A stretch of DNA of 64,000 bases, from positions 1,277,899 to 1,341,898 of the forward strand of contig JAGFNQ010005198.1 in the NCBI GenBank assembly GCA_024364735.1, read 5' to 3'. The notes beneath the pieces are model-generated. The model was not told the DNA's origin. It ran no database searches and was given only the letters and a program-made list of their open reading frames with translations. The DNA comes from Boesenbergia rotunda (lineage: Eukaryota; Streptophyta; Magnoliopsida; Zingiberales; Zingiberaceae). The translations under genes were made by a program, and so were the position numbers. Positions 43,835 through 56,060 of the stretch are shown piece after piece (the stretch's first letter is position 1; each line of letters opens with the position of its first letter).

Positions 43835-45214
43835 TGTGGGGACCGATGCCGTCGATAGAGGGGGGGTGAATATCGACTCGTTAAAAATTTTGTCGGGAAC
43901 TAGTCATAAACTTTCGAGGTTCATTCGTTCTAGACAAAGAGTTAGTGCACAGCGAAAAAATAGAAAGAACGAAAAACTGAACAACACAGACGACAAGCGG
44001 GTTTACTTGGTTCCCAACCCCCCAGGGTCAGTACGTCTAAGGCCTAAGCACGGGAAGCTCCCGTCCACTAATGGTCTCCTTTCCGGACTTTCGGAGGTGG
44101 AGAAACTCGTCTTACAGTTTAAGTTTTACAGTCAAAATGATAAGGAAATTAAGTGCATAAAATAAATCAAACCAAACAAGAGTCGACGATCCTGGCCGAT
44201 CTGGAACTCCGAAGTGCCGCGCACTTCCCCCTGGAGCCTCCTTGGTCGCAGAGCTTCGTCTCTAGCACTTTTTCTTCGCTCAAAATGCTCAGAATGTCGT
44301 AGCAGTTGATGTACTGAGTTGAGGGGTCGAAGCCCCTTTTATAGCTTTAGCTAGGGCGACTGTGTTGCTATGGGGCGCCTCAGTAGCGGTCAAAAATCCA
44401 TCCAAATCATGAACTTCACGAAGCTGCTTCAGGACCCAGTCTTGGGCACCTAGGAGCTTATTAGGCACCTGATTCATTCAGGCGCCTGGCTTCCAGGGTG
44501 CCTGAATGCTTGGGGACGCCTGTATCCATTTAGGCGCCCAGGAGCACTTTCCAGGCTATTTTTGTGTGTTTGTTCGCCTGCTTTGCCTTCTATTCTAGGT
44601 ACCTGCAAGATACACAAACACAAGACAAGCACATATATATTCTTAGCCTTAACGAATTGGTTCTGACATCGGATTTCCCGCGAAACCCTAGGTCGAACCA
44701 ACGCCTAGTATTCCCTTCCCAGGGAACGTGCCTTTTGCCTATTCCACTCAGGAGAAGTTTGCCAACCAGCTCCTCCGGTTGGACTTTTGCCCAATCTTAC
44801 GACCAGGACCAATTGCTCAGCTTCTCTCACCAGGACTTCGGTGCCCAGCTCTTGGTCAGGACTTATTCCCCAATTCCTCGAATCAGGACTTCGTGCCCAG
44901 TCTGCGAACATGACTTATTGCCCAAACCTATGTCAGGACTTCGGTGCTCAGCCCTCGACCAGGACTTATTGCCCAATTCCTCGAATCATGACTTCGTGCC
45001 CAACCCTCGGTCAGGTCTTAGGTGCCCAGCCTGCGGCCAGGACAGTGCCCAATCCATGATAAGGACATAGTGCCTAGGTTAACTAGGACTTTGTTTTACT
45101 TTGGTACTGATTTCTTGACTCACCCTTTCCTTGTTTAGTGTATCACTAACTTAAGCATATTGTTAAATATTGAAACACTAGAGGAGAATATCACCGATGT
45201 ATCTTGCACCAACA
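43835..45214 (-). repeat. Sirevirus 5' LTR (right copy)
   Basis: On the minus strand TGTTGGTGC to CCCCACA. Matches 10,480-11,887. The CCAGGACTT/TGCCCA array is at about 44,790-45,070. ORFs such as 44,564-45,070 arise from this array and are not genes. Confidence 0.92.
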
Positions 45215-47120
45215 GATTATTTTAGGCCCAACGTGGGCCTGAAATAAGATGATTTCAGGCCCAACGTGGGCTTGAAATCAGATTATTTCAGGCCCTCTGA
45301 TAACTAAAAGCAAGGTTTCATATTACTGATTGTATGGACAACAATTACAGATTACTGATTCAATATTATTGATTTCTATAATATAAACATATAGAAATAA
45401 AAAACATAGTGGTTATGGATGTTATAGCTAAGAAAAACTAATAAAAGGTATTATAATAAAATTATAAATGTGGTAAAAAAAACTAATATAGATAATAAGA
45501 TATGAAGATAGATAATAAATAATTAAGATAGTTCAAATAAATTATAATGATGAGCAAAATGAAAGAGATAAGGATAATTTACCAAAAATACCATCTCCTA
45601 GCTCTGATCTAACTAGTGTTATCGAGTTTTGAGAAATCCAAATATCGGTCCATCAGTGGGTTACACCGAAACCCACAGATTGACCTACAAAACTCCTTCT
45701 ATGCCAAATTCTGAAAATATGAGTTCATAGTCTGCAAGGAATCTAATTTTGTTATGCATTATGTATTTAGGTAGTCTCCGATGGAACCTTCTTGTTTCAA
45801 GTTTAAACAAATGTAAGCCTATTTTGATCATACCTGAGTATTTCAATAAAAAGAGAGAATTTTGTCACAACTTGTAAAATTATATAAAAGATTGCCCTAT
45901 AAATATTTAATTTAATAAATCATGATAAAATATTATAAAAATTATTTTTAAAATAGAAAAAAAAATTAAGACCACGTTGGGTCTGAAGTCATCTAATTTC
46001 AGGCCCAACATGGGACTGAAATCAGATGATTTCAGGCCCTACATGGGTGTGAAATAAGATGGTTTCAGGCCCTACGTGGGCCTGAAATCAGATTATTTCA
46101 GGCCCAACGTGGGCCTGAAATCAGATTATTTCAGGCTCTCTGATAACCAAAAGCAAGGTTCCATATTACTGATTGTATAGACAACAATTACAGATTACTG
46201 ATTCCATATTACTGATTTTTATAATATAAACATATAGAAACAAAAAAAATAGTGGTTATGGATGTTATAACTAAGAAAAACTAATAAAATATATTACAAT
46301 AAAATTATAAATGTGGGGAAAAAACAAATATAGATAATAAGATATGAACATAGATAATAAATAATTAAGATAGTTCAAATAAAATATAAAGATGAGCAAA
46401 ATTAAAAAGATAAGGATGATTTATTAAAATAATCTCTGATTCTATTTTGTTGTTGCATTATTTTGTGCCAACTGATACTGTATGAGAACATAATTGATAT
46501 TCATTAAGACTAAGTTTGGACACCAAAAATACCATCCCCTAGCTCTACTCTAACTAGTGATATCGAATTTTGAGAAATCCAAATATCCTAGGTCTATCAG
46601 TGGGTTTACACCAAAACCCACTGATGGACCTACAAAACTTCTTCTGTGTCAAATTCTGAAAATATGAGTTCATGGTCTATAAGGAATCAAATTTTACTAT
46701 GCATTGTGTATTTAGGTAGTCTCCAGATGGAACCTTCTTGTTTCAAGTTTAAACAAATGTAAACTTGTTTTGATCATACCTGAGTATTTCAATAAAATGA
46801 GAGCATTTTGTCACAACTTGTAAAGTTATATAAAAGATTATCTTAAAAATATTTAATTTAATAAATGATCATAAAATATTGTAAAAATTATCTTTAAAAT
46901 GAAAAAAAAAATTGAGCCACGTTGGGCCTGAAGTCATGTGATTTCAAGCCCAACTTGGGCCTGAATATCTCTGATTTCATGCCCACGTTGGGCCTGAAAT
47001 CAGATGATTTCAGGCCCTGCGTGGGCCTGCTGTTCCCATTAGGCCTAAAGTTCTCTGATTTCAGGCCCAACTTATTTCAAGCCCACATTGGGCTTGAAAT
47101 CAGTAGATTTCACGCCCTCT
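45215..47120 (+). repeat. Macro-repeat copies 2 and 3 with 33-bp palindromic arrays
   Basis: A unit of about 0.85-0.93 kb is repeated in tandem. CTCTGATAACTAAAAGCAAGG occurs near 45,296 and, with one change, near 46,138; CCAAAAATACCATC occurs near 45,585 and 46,520. Each copy ends in an array of 33-bp units (45,215-45,300, 45,965-46,140, 46,913-47,118). A typical unit holds TTTCAGGCCCA, ACG, TGGGCCTGAAA, an 11-bp perfect inverted repeat with a three-base loop. Together with 9,956-10,479 there were three copies before the Sirevirus inserted. No gene is present. Confidence 0.9.
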
Positions 47121-47805
47121 GCAAAAAATTAAAAAATTGAGATATAAACAAAATAATAAAAAATATATGTTTGGACACCATAAAAACCTATGATTTAAAT
47201 TAAGATATAAAACAAACTAAACTATAAAGAATGAAATATAAAATATGAATAAATATATATAGTTTATAGAGAAAAATAATTTTTATAGATAAATACATAA
47301 TCAATAAAATTAAAATAAAATCAGAGTAAAAATATTTTATACATTTTATAAAGATAAGAAAATTATGATAAATCCCAAATAATATATAGTATACATTAGA
47401 AATACTTAATAAATAAATATTGTTCAAATAATAAAAAGTAATATATATAAGAAATAAGGACCGCATAGTGCCTGAAATTTGGGGATATCAGGCCCAGCAT
47501 TGAGCGAGGTGTATAGCGTCCTCCGGAGCCTTGTGGTTAGTAATAGTCTTCTTCCTCCTGTTTTCTTCGTAATTGAAGGTAGTATGTTTTCCTCCATTGG
47601 AGTCGTGTGGTTAACATCCTCGTCATCGGACCAGTGGGAATGTACGTACCCTAATATTTAGTTTTTGATTTCACTAATGGCTATTCACCTAGGGTTAGCG
47701 ATAGTCTATAGTGACTGACCGAATCTGAGCAGGCCCATTATCTACGAAATCTAAGTGTTAATTTTTTTTGTGTCTCATTGCTATTTTAGGGTTGCTAAGT
47801 TTGGA
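47121..47805 (+). other. A/T-rich spacer and possible 5' leader of gene B
   Basis: 47,121-47,450 is A/T-rich without coding. At 47,460-47,505 two last palindrome-like pieces (GCCTGAAAT, CAGGCCCAGCATTGAG) occur. 47,506-47,790 is more balanced, with an ORF (47,479-47,661) lacking any domain. CTATTTTAG at about 47,781-47,789 could be a splice acceptor just before the gene B start. Confidence 0.4.
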
Positions 47806-49387
47806 ATGGCTCTAACAAAATCGTCATCAAAGCAAGGCGCTCCAAAAAAATTGACTAAACAGCAAGGTGCTGGTCGAAGTAAAAAAAAGACAGTTGACAC
47901 TAGAAAAAAGCAAAATGCTTTGCAATTATACAAGTTTTGTCAACAAAGGACGAAGTAAAAAAAATGAACTGGAAAAGTAGCCTTTGTCATTTTAGAAACT
48001 TTATTGATTTTGTTAAACCCACAGCAGCACAAGAACAGTTGATTCAAGATACACCCTTTTCTTGGGTCCTCGACCTCCCAAATAATTCTTGTGTAAGACC
48101 CCAAGTCCAGAATATGTTCAATAATTGGTATCAAGAAGAACATAGCTTTATCTTCCATGGGAAAAAACTCAATTTCACAAAGGTTGATATTTCACTGATT
48201 CTAGGGCTACCCGACACTAGAGAGATAGTCCAACTTGATTTAAATGAGGCCTCCAACCCACTGTATAAGCAATTTTTTGAAGAGTGAGGTTGTTCTGCAA
48301 AGCATTTGGAGAAACTCATAATAAAGTCAAGATCAATGACAAGCTCTACTGTCAGTTGTATCTATTGTATTTTTTTGCTACTGTTCTATTTTGTGGTACT
48401 AGCAACATAGTTACTATTCTTGTGCTCTCACTGATTGACTGTGTAGATGATTTTGACAACCTAGCTACCTATAATTGGTGCAATGTTGTATACAATTTCA
48501 TGGCTCCTCAATTGGAAGCCATTAGAAAGGAGGCTACGTTGAGGCAAAGACCACATGTAGATGATTCAACCCAATCGTCCAAGGCTCCCTTGCTCAAGGG
48601 ATTTTCAAATATTTTGGCTGTAAGTTAGAGTATATATAGCTGATCATATATTTTTTGATCGATATTATTTACTCAATATAATCATTTTGCAAGTATGGGT
48701 GAGTGAATATATCAGTATTGATACTCCAGAACATCCTGATAGATTGCCAAGAATCCTTCGATGGAGTTGGCCTAAGTATCATGTTGACAGTGTCAAAAAG
48801 ATGATAGACCGTCTGGGTCCACATAAAATTATTATTGATTTAATTCCGACAGAGTCAGAGCTAAATTTGGTACCTCACTACTCTCCTCTAACTCAAGCAC
48901 TTGAGGTACAGTTTGAAGTATTACAGCAGGCAACAGAAGTAAGCCTTCGGACCTTAAATATGGAAGGCTGCAATCAGTGTATGGAAAAGCAAGAACAAAT
49001 TGATACGTTATAGCAACAATTATCTATTGCTCTTAAATGTTTGGAGGATGTTAAAAATGAGATAGCAACCGCCATAAGTGAGAAGGATGCAATAATTGCT
49101 CAGAAGGATATAATAATTGCTAAGAAGGAATCCCAGCTTAAAGAGAAAGATGTTATCTGTACAAAATTATTATCTGTACAAAATAAAGTCATAGAGACTA
49201 CTGACAAGAGAATCCGAAGGCTCGAAAAACAATTCGAAAGCAAAGGCTCAGATGACACTGAGCTACTACCAAACAAAAAGAAAGAGAACTGAGAGAAAAC
49301 AAACGTACGAGGTCAAAGGCAAAGGCAAAGAGATTGTTAAGGATGAGGATGAGGATGAGGATGAAGATGAAGATGAAGATGAAGAGC
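47806..49387 (+). pseudogene. Gene B, 5' part: mobile-domain/DUF1985-like module and coiled coil
   Basis: ATG at 47,806 begins a basic Lys-rich N-terminus. Then 47,937-48,287 reads TPFSWVLDLP, FIFHGKKLNFTKVDISLILGLPD, and 48,284-48,628 reads LYCQLYLLYFFATVLFCGTSN, DNLATYNWCNVVYNFM. After a probable intron (GTAAGT near 48,619 to AG near 48,692) comes VWVSEYISIDTPEHP...LPRILRWSWPKY. A charged coiled coil (EKDAIIAQKDIIIAKKESQL) and an Asp/Glu run (about 49,340-49,387) follow. The order matches gene A and the plant family that ends in a C48 peptidase. Frameshifts near 47,955, 48,284 and 49,250 and a TAG at 49,011 mark decay. The last frame is cut by the Athila at 49,388 and resumes in register at 63,228. 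Confidence 0.7.
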
Positions 49388-51077
49388 TGATGACTAACCC
49401 AATAGCAAGTGTCACGAATGAGTCTCAAATTTAGATATTTATAAATTGAAAACCCTAGCTCACAAAATTAAATGTAGTACAGGGCCCTCAAGTCGTATTT
49501 TTCCAAGGACTAGTTGTGAATGTTTAACTCAAGCTTGAAAATTGTCGTTTAGGTTTTTGGGTTTTCAAATTAAATCGGGGGTTTATTTTGCAACAAGGAA
49601 TGAAAATTCAAGTTGAAATGAAATAGGCTTAACTAAAGCAAGATTAAACTAGGAAATTGCAACACTAAACTTAACCTACTTGGAAATTGAGCAATTCAAT
49701 ACTAAATTGTGTAATTGAAGGACAAAAACTAATATCAAATACAGATCAGCAATATATCTATAACTATTTTGAAAAATGAAATGTTAGAAAAAACTGAATA
49801 CAAAAATAGGGTTGAATTGTTGCAGTGATTTTGCCTGATCGATCGATAGACCGATCAAATACAAGTCTGATCGATCGACAGATCGGTCAGAAGCTCTCCT
49901 GATCGGTCACACAGACCGATCAGTTTCTGAAAGTAAACTGATACAGAATCAACAGAAGTAAGAAACAAGAATTCAGGACTAGAAATTACAAGCACTAAGC
50001 ATCATATTCTTCCCTTAATCTAGATCTTTCTTGTCGTCACACAAGAATCAGCTAAGAACCCCCTAGCTTGACAAATCAACAAAGATTTCCCTCCAGCGAT
50101 CGATGAGCATAAAATTGGTGTTCAGCTGACTTCTTCCTCCGATCTCCTTAGATTTGATGAATTGGATTGCGATGGTGGCTTAGGGACCTTCAGAGCTCTT
50201 CAGAGAACCCCTCTGAATGCGCTTAGATTGATGAAGATTGGCGATCGAGTAGAAGCTGGTCGGATGAAGCAAACTCTCGGCGAAACCCTCACCAGAGCTT
50301 GGCAGTTATGCGATTGCTTGCAACTTCGCCGGAAACTCCCTTGATGATTTGGATCTTGAACAAGGATTAGATCTGATGCGGTCACGTGCGATCGAATGGA
50401 GAAAACGATGAAGAACAACGAAGAACAGAGTGAATTCGCGACGACGCAGCTCGGGAGAGGGAGTTTCTGTTTTAATTATCCCATTTGAATTTGAACGGTT
50501 GTGATCCTCCTCCACTCATCCGACCATTAGATCATCTCAGATCTGAACCAAACTTCCCAGATCTCCATCAATGGCCAGGATCTGCTCCTCCTCAGCTGGG
50601 ATCGATTGGATCTGCAACGGATGGCTCAGATCTCCTTGCCTTTGAATGGATGGTCTAGACTCCTCTTAATCTTGATCCAACGATCAGATGGACTCTGATT
50701 TGGCTCCAAGCTTCAGATCATGATCTATGAACTTGATTAACTCTATCTTAGGCTCGGATTGATCAGAAGCTGATAGATGGCTCAGATCTCACCGTTTCTT
50801 GATCGGACGGTCTATATTAATCTAATGCTTGATCATCTTGATCCGAATCCAATTCTGGCTCAAACTCGATCCAATATGATCCAGGTCCATGATCATTCAA
50901 AGCCTATAAAATTAGTTCAATTTTAATGCCAAAATATCTCGAATATAGAAAGAATTGAATTCAAAAGCTAAAATAGACATTGTCATGGAACCTAATATAA
51001 ATACAAGATTAAGCATATAAAAGAGATCTAAACATGGATTTGAGAGCCTAAAGTGATCAACAAAATGGTAATTATCA
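49388..51077 (-). repeat. 3' LTR of the complete Athila
   Basis: On the minus strand TGATAATTACC to GGTTAGTCATCA. It contains GATCGATC/GATCGGTC inverted repeats (49,835-49,925). The ORFs at 50,162-50,515 are mirrored in the other LTR with changes and show no domain. Confidence 0.95.
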
Positions 51078-51092
51078 ATTCCCCCACACTTA
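51078..51092 (-). other. Polypurine tract of the complete Athila
   Basis: On the minus strand AGTGTGGGGGAATT adjoins the 3' LTR start. It matches the tract at 34,536-34,549. Confidence 0.85.
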
Positions 51093-53160
51093 CTCTTGGG
51101 CGTCTCGCACAACTAACTAACCATGAACCCCCTAGATTATTCTCAATCATAGTTAGAAGCAATTGAAAAGAAATTATGTAAGGTTGTCAATTCTCAAAAA
51201 TCTAAACTCAATCGACTAGTATCTTGTCCTTAAATCAACAACATAGTATACTTCATCCTTCATGACTCAGTGAGATGAACTAAACACACAAACCTCTCAA
51301 GGAAAATTTTAAAGTGGCTCTCTTCCTAAGTTCTAAGTTTTGATGAAAGTGGAGCTCACTCAAACACAATCATGGTTCTTGCACTACCATAAGCTTGTTT
51401 ATGCTCTACTCTCTACCATCATTCTTGACTTGGATTCACATCTACAAAAGCTTATTCAAACAAGTTTAGGAGACATGTAATGATAAGAATGAAAAAGAAG
51501 TTTAGATAATGGAAAAATTAAGGAAAGTGGAAGACTTGGATACTCAAAAATGTATCTAAATGAACTTTGCCCCTTTTGATGGTCCTCTAAATGAAATCAG
51601 AGCTAAGGTGAGTAGGAATCAGTTGATTTGGATGAGAAACATTACTGAATTCAGTGTTCTGTTCTGTGCCAACTCTGCAGATCGGTCCAGAGACCGATCA
51701 GTCTTCTGCGTGATCGGTCTGAAGATCGGTCTGGCTCCTTCTGATCGGACTGAGTGACCGATCAGTCTCTTCCCTGATCAGATTGGTGACCGATCAGAGT
51801 CTGATCAGTAGCTGAAACTGAGCTAAATCCTTAACTGCCTTCTGCCTGAATCACTTCTTTTCAATCAATACTACATCTCAAACTCATCTAGCTTCTTGTT
51901 AGCATCTTCCACTTCAGAAATCTAACCCATCTCCTGTTACTTCGTGTTTACTTTTCTCTTTTTCTTCTCTTTTCTTCTTCTTCTCTTTTTTTTTCTCTTC
52001 TGTTTTTAAGCTGCTATTCAGTTTCACTTCTTTTTTTTCCTATTTTTCTTTCTTTTCCCTTTTGGTCATTCTGTGCGCAGCTTGTTCACACCTTCTCAAA
52101 TGTTCTTCTACTTCCTTAAGTCGTGCAAAGAGACCCTTTTCCTTTCTTGAAAATTTGGTGCCACAAAGTACTTCAAGACTCTAACCACCTTTGGAATAAT
52201 TCATGGTTTTCAGCAGAAATTTTCCTCATAACATTTGAAACATCAAATAATAATCAAGAACTTATGTTTCCACATGCAGCCTTCACTAACCCATTTTTGC
52301 AACTCATTCTTGATACAAAACTCCATCAAGTTGGCACACCTCTTCATCTACCGAAATTTTTTCTTTTGTGTTTCCTTTTTAGTTGCATCCTTGACAATTT
52401 CTTCATTCCTTTAGATTCATCAAACATTCAGAATTGGCATCTTAAAATTCATCAAAACAGATTGTCATAACAAAATAAGCTTCAAAATGCCTCACTTCTT
52501 ACCAAAACATTTCAAAACACTAGCCACCTCCCCCACACTAAGCCTTTTGAACGTCTCGGGCAAAGTAACATCAAGAAGCATCAAAAGCAACCAAGTCCAT
52601 GGAGAAAAATGGTTATGAGTAGAAAAAATAGGAGAAGGAAAAAGAATATAGCCTGTATCAACAAGGAATATTGCAAAAATTGATATGAAAAAGGGAAGAT
52701 AAAATGATTCACCTCTATAAATGTGGTCCAATCATAGAAATATAGTTTTGAAAGAACCTAAGCAAATTCTAGAGTACAATCACATGTGTGTATCTCAAAA
52801 ATAAGGCCAAGATCTCACTAGGTAAAAAGAATTCATCTCAAATCATCAATCTAAATTTCATAACTAAATAGTACTCAAGCATCCAAGAATTTCATCCATG
52901 GGCTCAAATCCTAAGTTTTAATAACCAAATTTAATTCACTTTCAAAGGACTCTAAAATGATATAGAGAAAACCTAGAGGGATAGATTTATTCCTAATCAT
53001 GCAAGAATAAGGTGCCAAAAAGAATAACATGGTATCTACAATGACTTTTATTCATTCTACACTACCTAAGCAAGAACTCATTGTAAAAGAAAAATTTATT
53101 GCTAGAAAACATAAAAATGATATATACAATGAAATAAAAATGCAAGAAAAATAAACTCCC
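51093..53160 (-). other. 3' non-coding region of the complete Athila
   Basis: About 2 kb downstream of integrase with only short, domain-free frames. It matches 32,650-34,535 in many blocks. It contains a second AGTGTGGGGGAGG tract at 52,527-52,540 and a cluster of GATCGGTC inverted repeats at 51,680-51,810. A pyrimidine-rich stretch (plus strand TTTTCTTCTTC-type) lies at 51,950-52,070. Confidence 0.75.
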
Positions 53161-53162
53161 TT

Positions 53163-54035
53163 TTAAGTTGGGTAGATAGCATCTTCGATGTCCAAACCAT
53201 CCACATCTATCTCCTTTACCTCTTCAAAGTATTTCTTGAGCCGGTGGCCATTAACTCTCCAAATAAAACCATTAGCCTCATCCTTGATTTCAACAACACT
53301 ATAAGGGAAAATGTTAGTTACAAGAAATGGACCTTCCCATCTAGACCTCAACTTACCTTTAATCAATTTGAGCCTTGGTTTGTACAATAGAACCTTGTTG
53401 CCAATTTGAAACTCTTTCTTCAATATATGTTTATCATGAAAATTCTTAGTCTTCTCCTTGTAAATTCTTGAGTTTTCATATGCTTCTAGTCTTATCTCCT
53501 CATGTTCTTGAAGTTGAAGCTTCCTTTCTTCTCCCACTTTAGTAGCATCAAAAATGCAAGCTTTCACTGCCCAATAAGCTTTATGCTCTATCTCCACAGG
53601 TAGATGACAAGCTTTCCCATAAACTAACCGGTAGGGAGACATTCCAATTGGTGTCTTATATGTCGTACGATAGGCCCATAATGCATCATCAAGTCTCTTA
53701 CTCCAATCTTTCCTATTAGGCCCAACGGTCTTCTCCAAAATTGCTTTGATCTCTCTATTTGATATTTCGGCTTGTCCATTAGTTTGGGGATGGTAGGAAG
53801 TAGAAACTTTGTGCACAACCCCATACTTGCTAAGTAGAGTCTTCATGTGTTTGTTGCAAAAATGAGAACCTTGATCACTTATGATAGCCCTTGGAATTCC
53901 AAACCTACAAAAAATATGTGACCTGACAAAACTAACAACAACACAAGAATCATCAGTCCTAGAGGGAATGGACTCCACCCATTTAGAAATATAATCAATA
54001 GCAAGTAAAATATACAAATATCCACAAGATGCAGG
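53163..54035 (-). pseudogene. Athila integrase, C-terminal part
   Basis: After the solo LTR the integrase core resumes with YILLAIDYISKWVESIPSR. It continues with the second catalytic Asp in ISDQGSHF and the Glu in the motif starting HPQTNGQAEISNREIK. The C-terminal domain follows (VLLYKPRLKLIKGKLRSRWE, GPFLVTNIFPYSVVEIK). The frame is open for 284 codons and ends at TAA. There is no chromodomain, as usual for Athila. The first Asp (VWGIDFMGPF) is on the other side of the solo LTR, so the gene is split although this half is intact. Confidence 0.93.
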
Positions 54036-54131
54036 AAAAGTGTAACACCCAATAATTTTTTGGTATTATTAGGGATTTTTCTGAATTTTATAGCATTTTT
54101 CGGATTAAAATAAAAAGAAAAAAATATAAGG

Positions 54132-54212
54132 GGTCGGGCAGGGTTTGATCCCGCGACCATAAGGCAAGCAAAGCATTAAGGGCGTCCGAGCAACCAGCCG
54201 AGCAAAGGTATC
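54132..54212 (-). other. Antisense tRNA-like block in solo LTR B
   Basis: On the minus strand TTGCTCGGCTGGTTG (11 of 15 A-box/D-arm positions), then GGATCAAACCC with a stem GGG...CCC, then a T-rich run. It is closer to a tRNA than the copy at 2,336. Confidence 0.55.
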
Positions 54213-55820
54213 AAGCACAGAAAAGGATGAAGCGAAATAATATTATAGTTGATTTAGCCCGTTTCATGAAGAGGTATTTAAACTTCTACTTAAGTCACGT
54301 TAAGACGCGATTAGGGCTTGGAGGAGGCTGCGCGAACAGGGGTGGGAGGCTGCGAAAATAGGGAGAAAAGAGAGGAGTTTCCTTACTTCCTCTTCCTCCT
54401 CTTGAGTGGAGAACCTAGGGCTTCTTCCCTAGGGCCAAGAAGTGGAGTTTTCTTGCAAAGGAAGAGGAAAAGAACCCTACGCTAGGAATTTCGAGATACT
54501 TAGTGAGTTTTCTTCAAGGAAAGGGTAAGTAAATCACTCACCTGCAATAGAAGTAGCTTCGCATGTAGTTTCTCGTTGTAGAACCATGATTTTGTGATCT
54601 AAGTGCATGCTTTGAGAATATTATTTATTGTGTGATTTAAGTTTCTAAAGAATACATGTTTTTAATCATAGAACTTGAATTGGAGTAGATTTTATATGTG
54701 TGATCTAAGCATGAAAGACCAAGTTCTTGAAAAGTCCCAAAAAAGAGTTTTGGGTTAAGGGCACGCAAGGTGCTCGATGAAAGTTCCAAGTAAGAAAGGT
54801 AAAGTTTTGTAGTGCAAAAAGTTATGCAAAAAGAAAGATAGCTTGATAAGTATAAGCTTTATGAGTAAGAAAGTATGTTACTTTTGTAAAGTGACATGTA
54901 CCGGGCAAAAGAGAGGCCCACAGAAAGTTAGAAAGAAGCTCTAATAGGGTACAGTGGCTAGCTACCCCGAAACCTATTAGGGATGCGCGCATTGGTACAT
55001 TGATACCATGGTACAGTGTCAAGGCCTGAGAAAGTTGATTATTATTTTGAAGTATATGAGTATATGTAAGTGTTTTTAGTTTAAGCATATGTTTCGCTAT
55101 GTATGTTAACATTGTTATGTTACAAGCATGTTAAAGAGCAAGAGCAAGAAAGTTAGTGGTTTAAAGTATGGAAATGCATAAGTAGCAAGTCTCAAAAGAA
55201 ATTATGAGCATGTTAGATTTGTCAATGTTTTAGTGCTAGTAAATATTTTCAAGCATGATTGAGCATGATAAGTATGTGAAAGTTTCCATGTGTAAGTATT
55301 TCAAAGTGCATGTGTTTTGAAGCAAGCATTATTTGAAAAGAGCATGTTTATCATTGATCGCATGGATTTGTGAGTTAGGATTTACTTACTAAGCAAATCG
55401 CTTATTAGTTGCATTTCCTTCTATTGCAGACAAAGGTAAAGAAAAAGCATAAGCTAGGGAGGCGAGCGGGACTTGCATTGATGTTCAGTGGCGGCGGAAC
55501 CGTGGAAGAGATCGTCGGGTTAAGTCTTGTAGAACATGTGTTTTGGTGTTTTGAATTGGTAGAATGAATGACTTTGTTTAAACCTTGCATAGAGACAAAG
55601 TTGGGTACAAACTCTAGTCTAGAGTTCATATATTTTGATAGCTTATTTACTTCCGCAAAGATCCTAATTGCAAGTTTATGAGGTTGTTTTGGGTTGCTAA
55701 AATGTTTATAAAACTAGTGTAGAGTATAGATTTGGAGTTATTTATCTATATACTTGAAAGTATATGAATTGTGAAGCTTTGGAAATGGTTTTCAGGTTTG
55801 TAAATGCAGTTTTCAGGCGT

Positions 55821-55977
55821 GCCAGTCGACTGGTTCAGAACCAGTCGACTGCGATATCAAACAGAACCTCCTGTTCGATGCACCAGTCGACTGCCATGAG
55901 GTCAGTCGACTGGTGCCGGGCCCAGAAAGTTTCTGTGGCCGATACCAGTCGACTGCTATATAGCAGTCGACTGGTAC
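55821..55977 (+). repeat. CCAGTCGACTGG palindrome cluster in solo LTR B
   Basis: Six copies or close variants, in the same arrangement as 3,988-4,142. Confidence 0.9.
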
Positions 55978-55990
55978 CATTGAAAAGAAA

Positions 55991-56060
55991 ATGGTATAGA
56001 GCAGTTGGTTAGTGCTTCAGTCTTACAACTAAGAGGTCTAGGGGTCAAATCCTTGCAAAG
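55991..56060 (+). other. Sense tRNA-like block in solo LTR B
   Basis: TAGAGCAGTTGGTTA matches 13 of 15 A-box/D-arm positions, the best A-box in the window. GGGTCAAATCC (9 of 11 B-box) and a T-run near 56,079 follow. Confidence 0.6.

Larger units (their letters stand above)
10480..45214 (-). mobile_element. Sirevirus-like Ty1/copia element, internally deleted, hosting the central nest
   Basis: Two LTRs (10,480-11,887 and 43,835-45,214) bracket an internal region whose own sequence is only 11,888-11,894 plus 40,160-43,834. On the minus strand the order is 5' LTR (right), PBS TGGTATCAGAGC, gag zinc knuckles, Asn/Asp-rich ORF, A/T repeats, several AGGGGGAG tracts, 3' LTR (left). GATTA duplications flank it at 10,475-10,479 and 45,215-45,219. 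No protease, integrase or RT remains, so it was non-autonomous or later deleted. The multiple polypurine tracts and copia-type PBS fit the Sirevirus group; lineage assignment is inference. Confidence 0.85.

Noticed and set aside
44564..45070. 168-codon ORF in the Sirevirus LTR
   Set aside because: It is made by the CCAGGACTT/TGCCCA tandem units, which leave several frames open at once; no known domain.
47200..47466. Minus-strand Ile/Leu/Tyr-rich ORF resembling a membrane protein
   Set aside because: The region is strongly A/T-rich and low complexity; hydrophobic codons follow from composition.
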